In this document: piece after piece, positions 25,889-35,723 of the stretch | Position numbering within the stretch: the first letter of the stretch is position 1 | Layout: the number at the start of each line of letters is the position of its first letter | Source of the DNA: Pseudoduganella flava | Lineage (GTDB): Bacteria; Pseudomonadota; Gammaproteobacteria; Burkholderiales; Burkholderiaceae_D | Length of the DNA: 64,000 nucleotides | Direction: 5' to 3' | Assembly: GCF_007830495.1 (NCBI RefSeq) | Contig: NZ_VLKW01000001.1 | Location: forward strand, 496,001 to 560,000 | Notes under the pieces: model-generated | Seen by the model: the letters and a program-made list of their open reading frames with translations, nothing else | Databases searched by the model: none | What the model was told of the DNA's origin: nothing | Translations under genes and position numbers: made by a program

Positions 25889-26917
25889 TCAGAAGATCTT
25901 GGCGAATTTGTCGACGTTGCCGGCGTTGTACAGGAACGGTTCGGCCATCGCGGCCTCGCCGTTGCCGTCGATCGCGATCGCGCCCATCCGGCCTGCGTTG
26001 AACTTGCCGCCCGCCTTCGCGTCGGGCACGCCCTTGACGAAGTCGTAGGCCGCGAACGTGGCAGCGTAGCCCAGGTCGATCGGGTTCCAGATCGCGAACT
26101 CCTTCACGGCGCCGCTCTTCACGTGGCCGGCCATCTCGGACGGCAGGCCGAGGCCCGTCACGTACACCTTGCCCACCAGGTTCTCGTCGACGACGGCCTT
26201 CGCTGCCGCCACGATGCCCACCGTCGTCGGTGCGATGATCGCTTTCAGGTTCGGGTAGCTGCGCAACAGGCCGATCGCTTCGCGGTAGCTCTTGTCGGAC
26301 TGGTCGTCGCCGTACACGGTGGCCACCAGCTTCAGCTTCGCGAATTCAGGTTTTTGCAGCGCATCCTTCATCACGTCGATCCAGATGTTCTGGTTCGTCG
26401 CCTGGGCCGATGCGGACAGGATCGCGATCTCGCCGGCGCCGCCGATCGAGTCCGCCGCCATCTGCAGCTGCTTCTTGCCGATCAGTTCCGCGTTCGACGG
26501 GTTCAGGTGCATCAGCCGGCCTTCCTGCGCCAGGCCGCTGTCGAACGACACCACCTTGATCCCGCGCTGCATCGCCTTCTTCGCGATCGGCACGAGGGCA
26601 TTCGGATCGTTCGCGCTGATGACGATCGCATTGACCTTCTGGCTGATCAGCGAGTTGACGATTTCAATCTGGCCTTCGGCCGATGGTGTTGTCGGCCCCG
26701 TGTAGATGATCTCCACGTTCTTCAGCTGCGCGGCCGCCTCGTTGGCACCCGAATGCGCGGCATCGAAGAAGCCGTTGCCGAGGCTTTTCACGACCATCGC
26801 GATGCGGATCTTTTCGCCTTCGGCCGGGGTGGAGGCTTTCTGGCCGCAGCCCGCCATCAGTGACGATGCGCCGAAGGCGGCGAGGAGGGTGGCGGCGATA
26901 AAGGTCTTGCGGTTCAA
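25889..26917 (-). CDS. rhaS: Rhamnose ABC transporter substrate-binding lipoprotein RhaS
   Basis: A periplasmic sugar-binding protein (Peripla_BP_4 fold) with an N-terminal signal and a lipobox at LMAGC, so it is probably a lipoprotein. AMVVKSLGNGFFDAAHSGANE and IDVMKDALQ are typical. The TTG at 26917 is the likely start: GGAGG stands seven bases upstream and the codon overlaps the rhaR stop as TTGA. This gives 342 residues; the longer open frame lies opposite rhaR and is not coding. It delivers L-rhamnose to RhaPQ (inference from the operon). Confidence 0.88.
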   Translation of the reverse strand: MNRKTFIAATLLAAFGASSLMAGCGQKASTPAEGEKIRIAMVVKSLGNGFFDAAHSGANEAAAQLKNVEIIYTGPTTPSAEGQIEIVNSLISQKVNAIVISANDPNALVPIAKKAMQRGIKVVSFDSGLAQEGRLMHLNPSNAELIGKKQLQMAADSIGGAGEIAILSASAQATNQNIWIDVMKDALQKPEFAKLKLVATVYGDDQSDKSYREAIGLLRSYPNLKAIIAPTTVGIVAAAKAVVDENLVGKVYVTGLGLPSEMAGHVKSGAVKEFAIWNPIDLGYAATFAAYDFVKGVPDAKAGGKFNAGRMGAIAIDGNGEAAMAEPFLYNAGNVDKFAKIF

Positions 26918-27780
26918 TGTGCGCCCTCCGTCTGGAACAGCGAGGAACCCGAGAACTCGAAGCCGTGCGTGTACGGCATCGCGGCTACCGGCGTCGGCAC
27001 CGGCTCGGGCGCCACGGTCACGACCTTCACGCCGGATTGCTCGAGCAACTGCACGGCGGCGTCGGATGCATGGGTATCGGTGATCACGCACGACACGCGA
27101 TCGAGGCCGCACAGGATCAGGCCCGCCTTCTTCGCGAACTTCGAGCTGTCGGCCAGCACGATCAATTCCTCGGCCTGGCCGATCAGCCGTTTCTCGGCCT
27201 GGATCAGCAGCGGATCGGCTTCCATCAATCCCAGCAGCGAAAGGCCGTACACGCTCATGAACATCTTCGCTGCATAGTGGTGCTGCGTGATGTCGTTATC
27301 GAACGGCGACAGGATCACGTTCTGCTCGCGATACACCTTGCCGCCGGGGAGGATCACTTCGTTCTCGGACGACAGCAGCAGCCGCTCGGCCATCAGGAAC
27401 GAATTGGTGAGGATCTTCAGGTGCTTGTCGACCAGGAAGTCGGCCATCATGAACGTCGTGGTGCCGCCGTTGATGACGATCGTCTCGCCTTCCTCGCACA
27501 TGCCGGCCGCATAGCGGGCAATGGCGCGCTTGCGGTCGGCGAAGCACTGGATGTTGTGCTCGAACGTTTCGCTCGTCAGCGTCATGTTGCGCTTCTTCTG
27601 GGCCAGGTTGGCTGCGCCGCCGCGGGTGCGGGTCAGCAGGTTGCGCGCCGCGAGCCACGAGATGTCGCGGCGCACGGTGGCGGGGGAGGCGCTCAGCCAT
27701 TCAACCAGCTGCGGAACGCTGGCGGTCTGGTGCTCGGCGAGCAGCTTGAGCAAACGTTTACGGCGCTTGTGATTCACCAT
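26914..27780 (-). CDS. rhaR: DeoR-family transcriptional regulator RhaR
   Basis: A 288-residue repressor-type regulator. The N-terminal helix-turn-helix (LLAEHQTASVPQLVEWLSAS, then TVRRDISWLAARNLLTRTRGG) is of the DeoR class. The C-terminal DeoRC sensor domain (GETIVINGGTTTFMMADFL) would bind a phosphorylated sugar. It is the first gene of the minus-strand transporter operon, with GGAG eight bases before the ATG. It stands divergent to rhaD across a 291-bp gap, which makes both operons its likely targets. Confidence 0.88.
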   Translation of the reverse strand: MVNHKRRKRLLKLLAEHQTASVPQLVEWLSASPATVRRDISWLAARNLLTRTRGGAANLAQKKRNMTLTSETFEHNIQCFADRKRAIARYAAGMCEEGETIVINGGTTTFMMADFLVDKHLKILTNSFLMAERLLLSSENEVILPGGKVYREQNVILSPFDNDITQHHYAAKMFMSVYGLSLLGLMEADPLLIQAEKRLIGQAEELIVLADSSKFAKKAGLILCGLDRVSCVITDTHASDAAVQLLEQSGVKVVTVAPEPVPTPVAAMPYTHGFEFSGSSLFQTEGAH

Positions 27781-28071
27781 GTTGTCGTCTCCTTATGTGA
27801 TCCTACTCCGCAGCGGATGCCGGGCGTGGTCGATTTATTAACGAGAAGGCTAACCCGTTTGCAATTCACCGGTCAATCACCTCGTGCTCAAAACTGTGAT
27901 TATTTCCAACGAACGGTCGTGCTTACTGCGCATTCCGATCATCGAAATGATTAATTCATTCTTGGTCATCATGTTGATCGCTTGTGCATTGACACCCCTC
28001 CCGCACCTGATTTCTACTGATCCCCGCTTGCCACGATGGCAAAACCAATGCATATCAACGACGGAGACCAC
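27781..28071. promoter_or_regulatory. Divergent rhaR/rhaD control region with palindromes
   Basis: This gap separates the two rhamnose operons. TTCACCGGTCAA at 27865-27876 is a near-perfect 12-bp palindrome. ATCAT-CGAA-ATGAT (27938-27951) and AATGA-TTAAT-TCATT (27946-27960) are overlapping inverted repeats. A consensus TTGACA lies at 27989-27994, but the -10 about 17 bases later is poor, which suits a regulated promoter for rhaD. The TTGACC/TTGCAA boxes on the minus strand could serve rhaR. Which palindrome RhaR binds is not known. Confidence 0.5.
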
Positions 28072-30171
28072 ATGAACCAATCGAAGCAGAAACAGCCCAT
28101 CACGTCGCTGTGGGATGACGCGAAGGCGGCATCGATGAGCGAACCGGAGCTGCTGCTCTACCGCTCCAACCTGCTGGGCTCGGACCTGCGCATCACGAAC
28201 TTCGGCGGCGGCAATACCTCGGCGAAGGTGATGATGGAAGACCCGCTGTCGGGTGAGCAGGTCGAGGTGCTGTGGGTGAAAGGCTCGGGCGGTGACCTGG
28301 GCAGCATCAAGCTGGATGGCTTCTCGACGCTGTACATGGACAAGCTGCGCGCATTGAAGCAGCGCTACCGCGGCCTGGAACACGAAGACGAGATGGTTGC
28401 CTACCTGCCGCACTGCACGTTCAATCTGAACCCCCGCGCCGCGTCGATCGATACGCCGCTGCACGCCTACATCGCCCGCAAGCATGTCGACCACATGCAC
28501 CCGGACTCGGTGATCGCGATCGCCGCCTGCGCCAATTCGAAGGCGCTGACGCAGAAGATCTTCGAAGGTGAACTGGGCTGGCTGCCGTGGCAGCGCCCCG
28601 GCTACGACCTGGGCCTGAAGCTGGAAGAGCTGTCGTCCAGCCAGCCGCAATTGAAGGGCATCATCCTGGAAGGCCACGGCCTGTTCACGTGGGGCGACAC
28701 GGCCAAGTCGTGCTACGAGACGACGTTGGCGATGATTCAGCGCGCCGAGGAATGGCTGGCCGCGAACGTGAAGCAGCCCGTGTTCGGCGGCGCCGCCGTC
28801 ACGCCGCTGCCGGCGCCCGACCGCGCCGCGCTGGCCGCGAAGCTGATGCCGCTGCTGCGCGGGAAGATCAGCAAGAGCGAATTCAAGCTGGGCCACTTCG
28901 ACGACAGCGAGGCGGTGCTGGAATTCGTCTGCTCGCAAGATCTGAAACCCCTGGCCGCGCTGGGCACATCCTGCCCCGATCACTTCCTGCGCACGAAGAT
29001 TCGCCCGTACGTGATTGATTTCGATCCGACGAAACCCGACTTCGACGCGCTGGCCGCCAGCCTGGACGCCGGCCTGGAACAGTACCGCAACGACTACGTG
29101 GCCTACTACGAGCGCTGCAAGCGCGCCAACAGCCCGGCCGTGCGCGACGCGAATCCGATCATCTACCTGATCCCCGGCGTCGGCATGCTGTCGTTCGCGA
29201 AGGACAAGGCCACGGCGCGCATCGCCGGCGAGTTCTACGTCAATGCCATCAACGTGATGCGCGGCGCGAACGGCGTCGACAGCTACGTCGGTCTGCCCGA
29301 GCAGGAAGCGTTCGACATTGAATACTGGCTGCTGGAAGAAGCGAAGCTGCAGCGCATGCCGAAGCCGAAAAGCCTGGCCGGCCGCATCGCCGTCGTCACC
29401 GGCGGCGCCGGCGGCATCGGCCAGGCGGTGGCGCGCCAGCTGCTGGCCGAAGGCGCCTGCGTGCTGCTGACCGATATCGATGCGGAAGCGCTCGACGAAG
29501 CGAAAAGCGTCCTGGCGAAGGTGGCCGGCAAGGACAATGTCGCCAGCATCGCCGGCAACATCACCAGCGAAGAGCAGGTGGAAGCCGTGTTCACCGAAAG
29601 CGCGCTGCGCTTCGGCGGCGTGGACCTGCTGATCTCGAACGCGGGCATCGCCTCGTCCGCACCGCTGGAAGCGACGACGCTGGAGATCTGGGAACGCAAC
29701 CAGGACATCCTCGTCAAAGGCTACTTCCTGGCCAGCCGCGCCGCGTTCCGCATGATGAAGACGCAGCAGCTGGGCGGCAGCATGGTGTTCGTCGCATCGA
29801 AGAACGGCCTGGTCGCATCGGCCGGCGCTTCCGCCTACTGCACCGCGAAGGCGGCCGAGATCCACCTGGCGCGCTGCGTGGCGCTGGAAGGCGCGCCGCT
29901 GGGCATCCGCGTCAACGTCGTCAATCCGGATGCCGTGATCCGCGGCTCGCGCATCTGGGACGGCAAGTGGAAGCAGGAGCGCGCCCAGTCGAACAAGATC
30001 GATGCGGACGATGTCGAGGAGTTCTACCGCGAGCGCAGCATGCTGAAGCGCTCGGTGCTGCCGGAGGACATTGCGGAAGCCGTGTACTTCCTGTCCAGCG
30101 ACAAGGCGGCGAAGAGCACCGGCAACGTGCTGAACGTGGACGCCGGCAACGCGGCGGCCTTCACGCGGTAA
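28072..30171 (+). CDS. rhaD: Bifunctional rhamnulose-1-phosphate aldolase/short-chain dehydrogenase
   Basis: A 699-residue fusion. Residues 1-430 are a class II aldolase domain (SDLRITNFGGGNTSAK, EGHGLFTWG) expected to split rhamnulose-1-phosphate into DHAP and L-lactaldehyde. Residues 440-699 are an SDR dehydrogenase with the NAD motif TGGAGGIGQA and catalytic Ser, Tyr and Lys in ASKNG and YCTAK, expected to act on lactaldehyde. This is the TIGR02632 architecture. The ATG at 28072 is preferred because GGAG precedes it; ATGs at 28036 and 28048 are in frame. It is the first gene of the plus-strand operon. Confidence 0.92.
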   Translation: MNQSKQKQPITSLWDDAKAASMSEPELLLYRSNLLGSDLRITNFGGGNTSAKVMMEDPLSGEQVEVLWVKGSGGDLGSIKLDGFSTLYMDKLRALKQRYRGLEHEDEMVAYLPHCTFNLNPRAASIDTPLHAYIARKHVDHMHPDSVIAIAACANSKALTQKIFEGELGWLPWQRPGYDLGLKLEELSSSQPQLKGIILEGHGLFTWGDTAKSCYETTLAMIQRAEEWLAANVKQPVFGGAAVTPLPAPDRAALAAKLMPLLRGKISKSEFKLGHFDDSEAVLEFVCSQDLKPLAALGTSCPDHFLRTKIRPYVIDFDPTKPDFDALAASLDAGLEQYRNDYVAYYERCKRANSPAVRDANPIIYLIPGVGMLSFAKDKATARIAGEFYVNAINVMRGANGVDSYVGLPEQEAFDIEYWLLEEAKLQRMPKPKSLAGRIAVVTGGAGGIGQAVARQLLAEGACVLLTDIDAEALDEAKSVLAKVAGKDNVASIAGNITSEEQVEAVFTESALRFGGVDLLISNAGIASSAPLEATTLEIWERNQDILVKGYFLASRAAFRMMKTQQLGGSMVFVASKNGLVASAGASAYCTAKAAEIHLARCVALEGAPLGIRVNVVNPDAVIRGSRIWDGKWKQERAQSNKIDADDVEEFYRERSMLKRSVLPEDIAEAVYFLSSDKAAKSTGNVLNVDAGNAAAFTR

Positions 30172-30230
30172 GATAAAAAAAGTTCAGGCAAGCGGCCACC
30201 CGGCGGGCGGCCGCACAAGAAGGAGACGAG

Positions 30231-31547
30231 ATGACTGCAGCACAGAACACGGTGATCGACGCCGGCCGCGTGGCCGAGCACAACGCGCAGCAGCAGGCGG
30301 CGCTGGCAGCGGACTACGAGGCGCTGGGCGGCATGCTGGCGCGCCGTGGCGTCGATATCGAGAAACTCACGGCACTGGCCGGCACGTTTGCCGTCGCCGT
30401 GCCCAGCTGGGGCGTTGGCACGGGCGGCACCCGCTTCGCCCGCTTCCCGGGCCGCGGCGAACCGCGCAATGTGTTCGAGAAGATGGAAGACTGCGCCGTG
30501 ATCCACCAGCTGACCCGCGCCACCCCGGCCGTGTCGCTGCACTTCCCATGGGACCGCACGGATGATCCGCAAGCGCTGCGCGAGCTGGCCGAAGGCTATG
30601 GTCTCGGCTTCGACGCGGTGAACTCGAACACGTTCCAGGACCAGCAGGGCCAGGGCCATTCTTACAAATACGGCAGCCTGACGGCGACGGCGGGCGCCGT
30701 GCGCGCACAGGCCGTGGCGCACAATATCGATTGCATCGAACTGGGCAAGGCGCTCGGCTCGAAGGCGCTGACGGTATGGGTGGGCGACGGCGCCAACTTC
30801 CCCGGCCAGCACAACTTGCGCGGCGCGCTGGAACGCTACCTGGACAGCATGCGCGACATCTACGGCGCACTGCCGGCGGACTGGCTGATGTTCATCGAGC
30901 ACAAGCTGTTCGAGCCGGCGTTCTACGCGACGACGATCGCCGACTGGGGCACGAGCTTCGCCTGCGCCACCGAGCTGGGGCCGAAGGCGAAATGCTTGGT
31001 CGACCTGGGCCACCACGCGCCGAACACCAACATCGAGATGATCGTTGCGCGACTCGCGCAGTTCGGCAAGCTGGGCGGCTTCCACTTCAACGACAGCAAG
31101 TATGGCGACGACGACCTGGATTCGGGCAGCATCAACCCGTTCCAGCTGTTCCTCGTCTTTAACGAGCTGGCCGACGCGGCACAGCGTGCAAAAGGCGGAG
31201 ACTCGGACTTCGCGCCGGCCTACATGCTGGACCAGTCGCACAACGTGACGGACCCGATCGAAAGCCTGATGACGTCCGCCGTCGAAGTGCAGCGCGCCTT
31301 CGTGCAGGCCGCGCTGGTGGACCGCAACGCGCTGCGCGCGCACCAGGAAGCGAACGACGTGCTGCAGGCTGCGCAAACGCTGAAGGCCGCGTACCGCACG
31401 GACGTCTCGGCGATCCTGGCGATGGCACGCGTGCGCAACGGCGGCGCCGCCGATCCGGTGGGCTGCTACCGTGCCGCGGGCTACCGCGACGGCGTGGCCG
31501 AACGCCGCCCGGCCAAGGCGGGTGTCAGCGGCAGCGGCATCGTCTGA
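30231..31547 (+). CDS. rhaI: L-rhamnose isomerase
   Basis: A 438-residue TIM-barrel isomerase that converts L-rhamnose to L-rhamnulose, of the Pseudomonas/Rhizobium RhaI type rather than enteric RhaA. Metal-site segments are visible: FIEHKLFEP, KCLVDLGHHAPNTN and GGFHFNDSKYGDDDLD. GGAGACGAG precedes the ATG. A 59-bp gap from rhaD contains the GC-rich hairpin GCGGCC...GGCCGC (30192-30214), perhaps an intercistronic stabiliser. Confidence 0.94.
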   Translation: MTAAQNTVIDAGRVAEHNAQQQAALAADYEALGGMLARRGVDIEKLTALAGTFAVAVPSWGVGTGGTRFARFPGRGEPRNVFEKMEDCAVIHQLTRATPAVSLHFPWDRTDDPQALRELAEGYGLGFDAVNSNTFQDQQGQGHSYKYGSLTATAGAVRAQAVAHNIDCIELGKALGSKALTVWVGDGANFPGQHNLRGALERYLDSMRDIYGALPADWLMFIEHKLFEPAFYATTIADWGTSFACATELGPKAKCLVDLGHHAPNTNIEMIVARLAQFGKLGGFHFNDSKYGDDDLDSGSINPFQLFLVFNELADAAQRAKGGDSDFAPAYMLDQSHNVTDPIESLMTSAVEVQRAFVQAALVDRNALRAHQEANDVLQAAQTLKAAYRTDVSAILAMARVRNGGAADPVGCYRAAGYRDGVAERRPAKAGVSGSGIV

Positions 31548-31551
31548 GCGC

Positions 31552-34287
31552 ATGACGGCGCGTACGTCGCGCAAGCGGGCCGCGGCCCGCTTGCTTCCAC
31601 TCGCCTGTCTGCTCGCCACGGCTGGGTTGCCCGTCCACGCGGACCCGGCGCGCCTGGCCGATGTGGCGGCGCGTTTTGCCGCACCGCCGGACGACGCCAG
31701 GCCGATGGTGCGCTGGTGGTGGTTCGGCCCGGCCGTGGTGAAGCCCCAGCTCGAGCGCGAGATGCTGGCGATGAAGGCGGGCGGCTTCGGCGGCTTCGAG
31801 ATCCAGCCCGTGTACCCGATGGAACTGGACGATCCGGCGCGCGGCATCCGCAACGTGCCTTACCTGTCCGCCGATTTCCTCGACGCGGTACGCTTCGTCA
31901 ACGACAAGGCCCATCAACACGGCCTGCTCGTGGACATGACGCTGGCCAGCGGCTGGCCGTACGGCGGGCCGCACGTGTCGGCGCAGGAAGCGGCCGGGCG
32001 TGTGCGCCAGCACGTGGCGGCGCTGCCGGCCGGCGCCACGTCCGTTGCGCTGCCATCGATCATGAGCGGCGAAAAGCTGCTCGGCACCTTTGTCGGTGCC
32101 GGGGACGTCAAGAGTTTCGATGCAAGCCGGCTGCGCCAGGCGGCCGTGACGGAACTGGCCGGCCGGATGGCGGTCGCGCCGGCGAACGAGGACAGGGTCG
32201 CCGTGTTCTACGTGGCGAGCCGCACCGGCCAGCAGGTCAAGCGCGCCGCGCTGGGCGCCGAGGGCTTCGTGCTGGACCACCTGAGCCGCAAGGCGCTCGA
32301 CGATCATCTGCAAGCCGTCGCCGAGCCGCTGCTGCAAGCCTTTGGCGACAGGCCGCCGCACGCCGTGTTCTCGGACAGCCTGGAGGTGTACAACACCGAC
32401 TGGACCGACGACCTGCTGGCCGAGTTCAAGCGCCGGCGCGGCTACGACCTGCTGCCGCACCTGCCGGCGGCGTTCACTGGGCAGGGCAAGGATGCCGCGG
32501 CGCTGCGTCACGACTGGGCGCTGACGCAAACGGAACTCGTCAACGAGCGCTATCTCACACCGCTGAACGACTGGGCCAGGAAGCACGGCACGCGCTTCCG
32601 CTCGCAGACGTATGGCCAGCCCGTCGTCACGATGTCGAGCAACCGGCTGGTCGACCTGCCGGAGGGGGAAGGCCCACAGTTCCGCGCCTTCTCGTTCACC
32701 CGCTGGGCCACGTCCGCCGGCCACCTGTACGGCAAGAACGTGATCTCGGCCGAGACGTGGACGTGGTTGAACTCCCCCGCATTCGCCGCCAGCCCGCTGG
32801 ACATGAAGGTGGAAGCCGACCGCATGCTGCTGCAGGGCGTGAACCAGTTCGTCGGCCACGGCTGGCCGTACACGCCGCCCGGCGCGCGCGAACCCGGTTA
32901 TTCGTTCTACGCGGCGGCCGTGTTCAACGACCACCAGCCGTGGTGGAACGTGTTGCCGGACGTGAACGCGTACCTGACCCGCGCCAGCTGGCTGCTGCGC
33001 CAGGGCGAGCCGGCCAACGACGTGGCCGTGCTGCTGCCCGTCGACGATGCGTATGCGTCGATGGGGCCTGGCAAGATGTCGGTGTCCGAGAAGATGGACC
33101 ACTATGTGACCGAAGCGCTGACGACGCAGATCCTCGACGCAGGCCACAATCTCGATTACGTCGATCCGGAATCCGTGCTGGCGCTGGGCGTCAAGCATCC
33201 GGTGCTGGTACTGCCGCATGTCACGCGGCTCGCGCCCGAGGTCCTGGAGAAGCTGCAGGCGTATGCGCGGGGCGGCGGCAAGATCGTCACCGTGGGCAGC
33301 AAGCCGTCGCTCGCGCCCGGTCATGCTGATGCGGAGAAGGTGACGCAGCGAGTGACCCGTGCCGCGCAGGCGCTGTTCGCGCTGCCGGGCGTGCAGTTCG
33401 TTGCGAACGATGCTGATGTGGGCGCCGCGCTGGCGCGTGCCGTGCCGGCCGACTTCCAGGTGCAAGGGCAGGCGGGCGACGTGGGCTTCATTCGCCGCAA
33501 ACTGCCGGATGCCGACATCTACTTCATCGCCAATACGTCGAACCGTCCCGTCGATACGACAGCAGTGCTGCGCGCGCCACGCAAGCATGCGGCGTGGTGG
33601 AGCCCGATGGACGGCAGCGCCGTTGCGGCCAGCGTCACGCCGGCACTTCCGCTGCGGCTGGCGCCGTACGAGTCGCGCGTACTCGTGTTGTCGGATGCGC
33701 CGCAGAGCGCCGCCCCGGCCGTGTCATGCGGCCCAGCCACGGTGCTGGCCGACCTGTCGCGCGACTGGCAGGTAGCGTTCCCTGGCCAGGCACCGCGGCG
33801 CTTTGCCGAGTTGCGTTCGTGGACGGACGATCCGGCAACGCGCTTCGTGTCCGCCGAAGTCACGTACACGAAGGATGTCGAGGTCTCCGCACTGGCGGAC
33901 AGCCGTGTGCTGCTTGACTTCGGCGCAGGCAAACCGATGGCGTCCGCGCCGAAGGTGCCGGCGGGGATGCGCGCGATGCTGGAGCCGCCGGTGCGCGAGG
34001 CGGCGATCGTGTTTGTCAACGGCCAGCGCGCCGGCAGCCTGTGGTCGCCGCCGTACCGTGTCGACGTGACTAAGCTCTTGCAGCCGGGCCGCAACCGCAT
34101 CGAAGTGAAAGTGGCGAACCTGGCGCTGAACATGCTGGCGGGGCAGGAACGGCCGGATTACCGGCTGCTGTGGGCCCGCTACGGCCAGCGCTTCGTGCCG
34201 CAGGATACGCAGCTGATCGCACCGCAGCCGTCTGGCTTGCTGGGGCCCGTGCAGCTGTTGGCCGAACCGGCGGGAGACAAGCAATGA
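31552..34287 (+). CDS. GH106 alpha-L-rhamnosidase, secreted
   Basis: A 911-residue enzyme with a signal peptide ending near LPVHA. It carries the GH106 start PMVRWWWFGPAVVKPQ and GGFGGFEIQPVYPM, then TLASGWPYGG, a large central barrel and a C-terminal beta-sandwich (KLLQPGRNRIEVKVANL). GH106 enzymes cut terminal alpha-L-rhamnose from rhamnogalacturonan and glycosides. The start at ATG 31552 stands four bases after the rhaI stop; an open frame upstream to 31471 overlaps rhaI and is not supported. It gives the free rhamnose that the same operon consumes. Confidence 0.9.
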   Translation: MTARTSRKRAAARLLPLACLLATAGLPVHADPARLADVAARFAAPPDDARPMVRWWWFGPAVVKPQLEREMLAMKAGGFGGFEIQPVYPMELDDPARGIRNVPYLSADFLDAVRFVNDKAHQHGLLVDMTLASGWPYGGPHVSAQEAAGRVRQHVAALPAGATSVALPSIMSGEKLLGTFVGAGDVKSFDASRLRQAAVTELAGRMAVAPANEDRVAVFYVASRTGQQVKRAALGAEGFVLDHLSRKALDDHLQAVAEPLLQAFGDRPPHAVFSDSLEVYNTDWTDDLLAEFKRRRGYDLLPHLPAAFTGQGKDAAALRHDWALTQTELVNERYLTPLNDWARKHGTRFRSQTYGQPVVTMSSNRLVDLPEGEGPQFRAFSFTRWATSAGHLYGKNVISAETWTWLNSPAFAASPLDMKVEADRMLLQGVNQFVGHGWPYTPPGAREPGYSFYAAAVFNDHQPWWNVLPDVNAYLTRASWLLRQGEPANDVAVLLPVDDAYASMGPGKMSVSEKMDHYVTEALTTQILDAGHNLDYVDPESVLALGVKHPVLVLPHVTRLAPEVLEKLQAYARGGGKIVTVGSKPSLAPGHADAEKVTQRVTRAAQALFALPGVQFVANDADVGAALARAVPADFQVQGQAGDVGFIRRKLPDADIYFIANTSNRPVDTTAVLRAPRKHAAWWSPMDGSAVAASVTPALPLRLAPYESRVLVLSDAPQSAAPAVSCGPATVLADLSRDWQVAFPGQAPRRFAELRSWTDDPATRFVSAEVTYTKDVEVSALADSRVLLDFGAGKPMASAPKVPAGMRAMLEPPVREAAIVFVNGQRAGSLWSPPYRVDVTKLLQPGRNRIEVKVANLALNMLAGQERPDYRLLWARYGQRFVPQDTQLIAPQPSGLLGPVQLLAEPAGDKQ

Positions 34288-34298
34288 GGAGGAAAACC

Positions 34299-35723
34299 AT
34301 GAAGCAATGGCTGCTGGCGCTGGGCGCCATGCTGCTGTCGGTCGCCGCGCAGGCGGCCGACTTCAGCGTGGCGCGATATGGTGCGAAGGCCGATGGCAAG
34401 ACGCTGAACACGAAGGCGATCCAGGCCGCGATCGATGCGGCCGCGCGGCAGGGCGGTACCGTCGTGTTCCCGGCCGGGACGTACCTGACCGGCTCGATCT
34501 TCGTCAAGAGCGGCGTCACGCTGCGGGTCGACAAGGGCGTGACCCTGCTCGGTTCGCAGGACATCAAGGACTACCCCGTGCTGCCGACCCGCATCGCCGG
34601 CATCGAGATGAAGTGGCCGGCGGCGCTGGTGAACGTGTACCGGCAATCGAACGCGAAGATCGAGGGCGAGGGCACGATCGACGGCGACGGCAAGGTCTTC
34701 TGGGACAGCTACTGGACCTTGCGCAAGCAGTACGAACCGCGCGGCTTGCGCTGGGCGTCCGACTACGACGCGCAGCGGCCCCGCCTGATCCAGGTGTTCG
34801 AGTCGAAGGATGTGAAGCTGGGTGGCGGCCTGCTGTTGAAGCGCGCCGGCTTCTGGACGGTGCACATCTGCTACTCGGAAGACGTGACGATCGACGGCGT
34901 CGTCATCCGCAACAACCAGGATGGCCTGGGCCCGTCGACGGACGGCATCGACATCGACTCGTCGAGGAAGGTGCTGGTGGCGCACGCCGACATCGACGTC
35001 AACGACGATGCGCTGTGCATGAAGGCCGGCCGCGACTCGGATGGCTTGCGGGTGGCGCGCAGTACCGAGGACGTCGTCGTGCGCGACTCGATCGTACGCT
35101 CCGGCGCGGCCGGCTTCACGTTCGGCAGCGAGACGTCCGGCGGCTTCCGTAACATCGAGGCCTACAACATCACGGTGCTGGACAAGGTCCCCGTCGGCAT
35201 CCTGTTCAAGTCGGCGCACACGCGCGGCGGCTTCGGCGAGAACATCCGCCTGCACGACTTCACGATGCAGGGCACACCCGTGGTGCTGCGTATCACGATG
35301 AACTGGAACCCCAGCTACAGCTACGCAAGGATCCCGGACGACGTGAAGGACGTGCCGCCGCACTGGAAGGTGCTGGCCACGCCGGTGCCGCGCGAGCGGG
35401 GGATGGCCCAGCTGTCGGACGTGAGCATCTGGAACATCAAGGCAAGCGGGGCGCGCACCGCGTTCGAGGTGGACAGCTACAAGGAAAAACCGGCGCAGCG
35501 ATTCACGTTGCGCAACCTCGACATCGAGGCGAAGCAGGGTGGCCACATCTACGACGTGGCCGGCTGGACGTTCACCGATGCGAAGCTGGCGCTGGGCACA
35601 CCCGTGCAGCTGGAAGACGACAGGGGCGTGCGGGGCTTGCCGCCGGCCGCCGTGCAGGTGCGTCCGCGCGCCGTGAAGGAAGACCCGTCGAAGAAGAGCT
35701 TTGAAGAACAGGACAAGTCATGA
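34299..35723 (+). CDS. GH28-family polygalacturonase/rhamnogalacturonan hydrolase, secreted
   Basis: A right-handed beta-helix enzyme of 474 residues with a signal peptide (AAQAADF). Catalytic segments are STDGIDIDSS and NDDALCMKAG. In place of the GHG motif of many polygalacturonases there is GSETSGG, seen in exo-acting and rhamnogalacturonan-type members. It would hydrolyse galacturonic acid linkages in pectin or rhamnogalacturonan. AGGAGG stands six bases before the ATG at 34299; an alternative ATG at 34284 overlaps the GH106 stop. It is the fourth gene of the rhaD operon. Confidence 0.85.
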   Translation: MKQWLLALGAMLLSVAAQAADFSVARYGAKADGKTLNTKAIQAAIDAAARQGGTVVFPAGTYLTGSIFVKSGVTLRVDKGVTLLGSQDIKDYPVLPTRIAGIEMKWPAALVNVYRQSNAKIEGEGTIDGDGKVFWDSYWTLRKQYEPRGLRWASDYDAQRPRLIQVFESKDVKLGGGLLLKRAGFWTVHICYSEDVTIDGVVIRNNQDGLGPSTDGIDIDSSRKVLVAHADIDVNDDALCMKAGRDSDGLRVARSTEDVVVRDSIVRSGAAGFTFGSETSGGFRNIEAYNITVLDKVPVGILFKSAHTRGGFGENIRLHDFTMQGTPVVLRITMNWNPSYSYARIPDDVKDVPPHWKVLATPVPRERGMAQLSDVSIWNIKASGARTAFEVDSYKEKPAQRFTLRNLDIEAKQGGHIYDVAGWTFTDAKLALGTPVQLEDDRGVRGLPPAAVQVRPRAVKEDPSKKSFEEQDKS

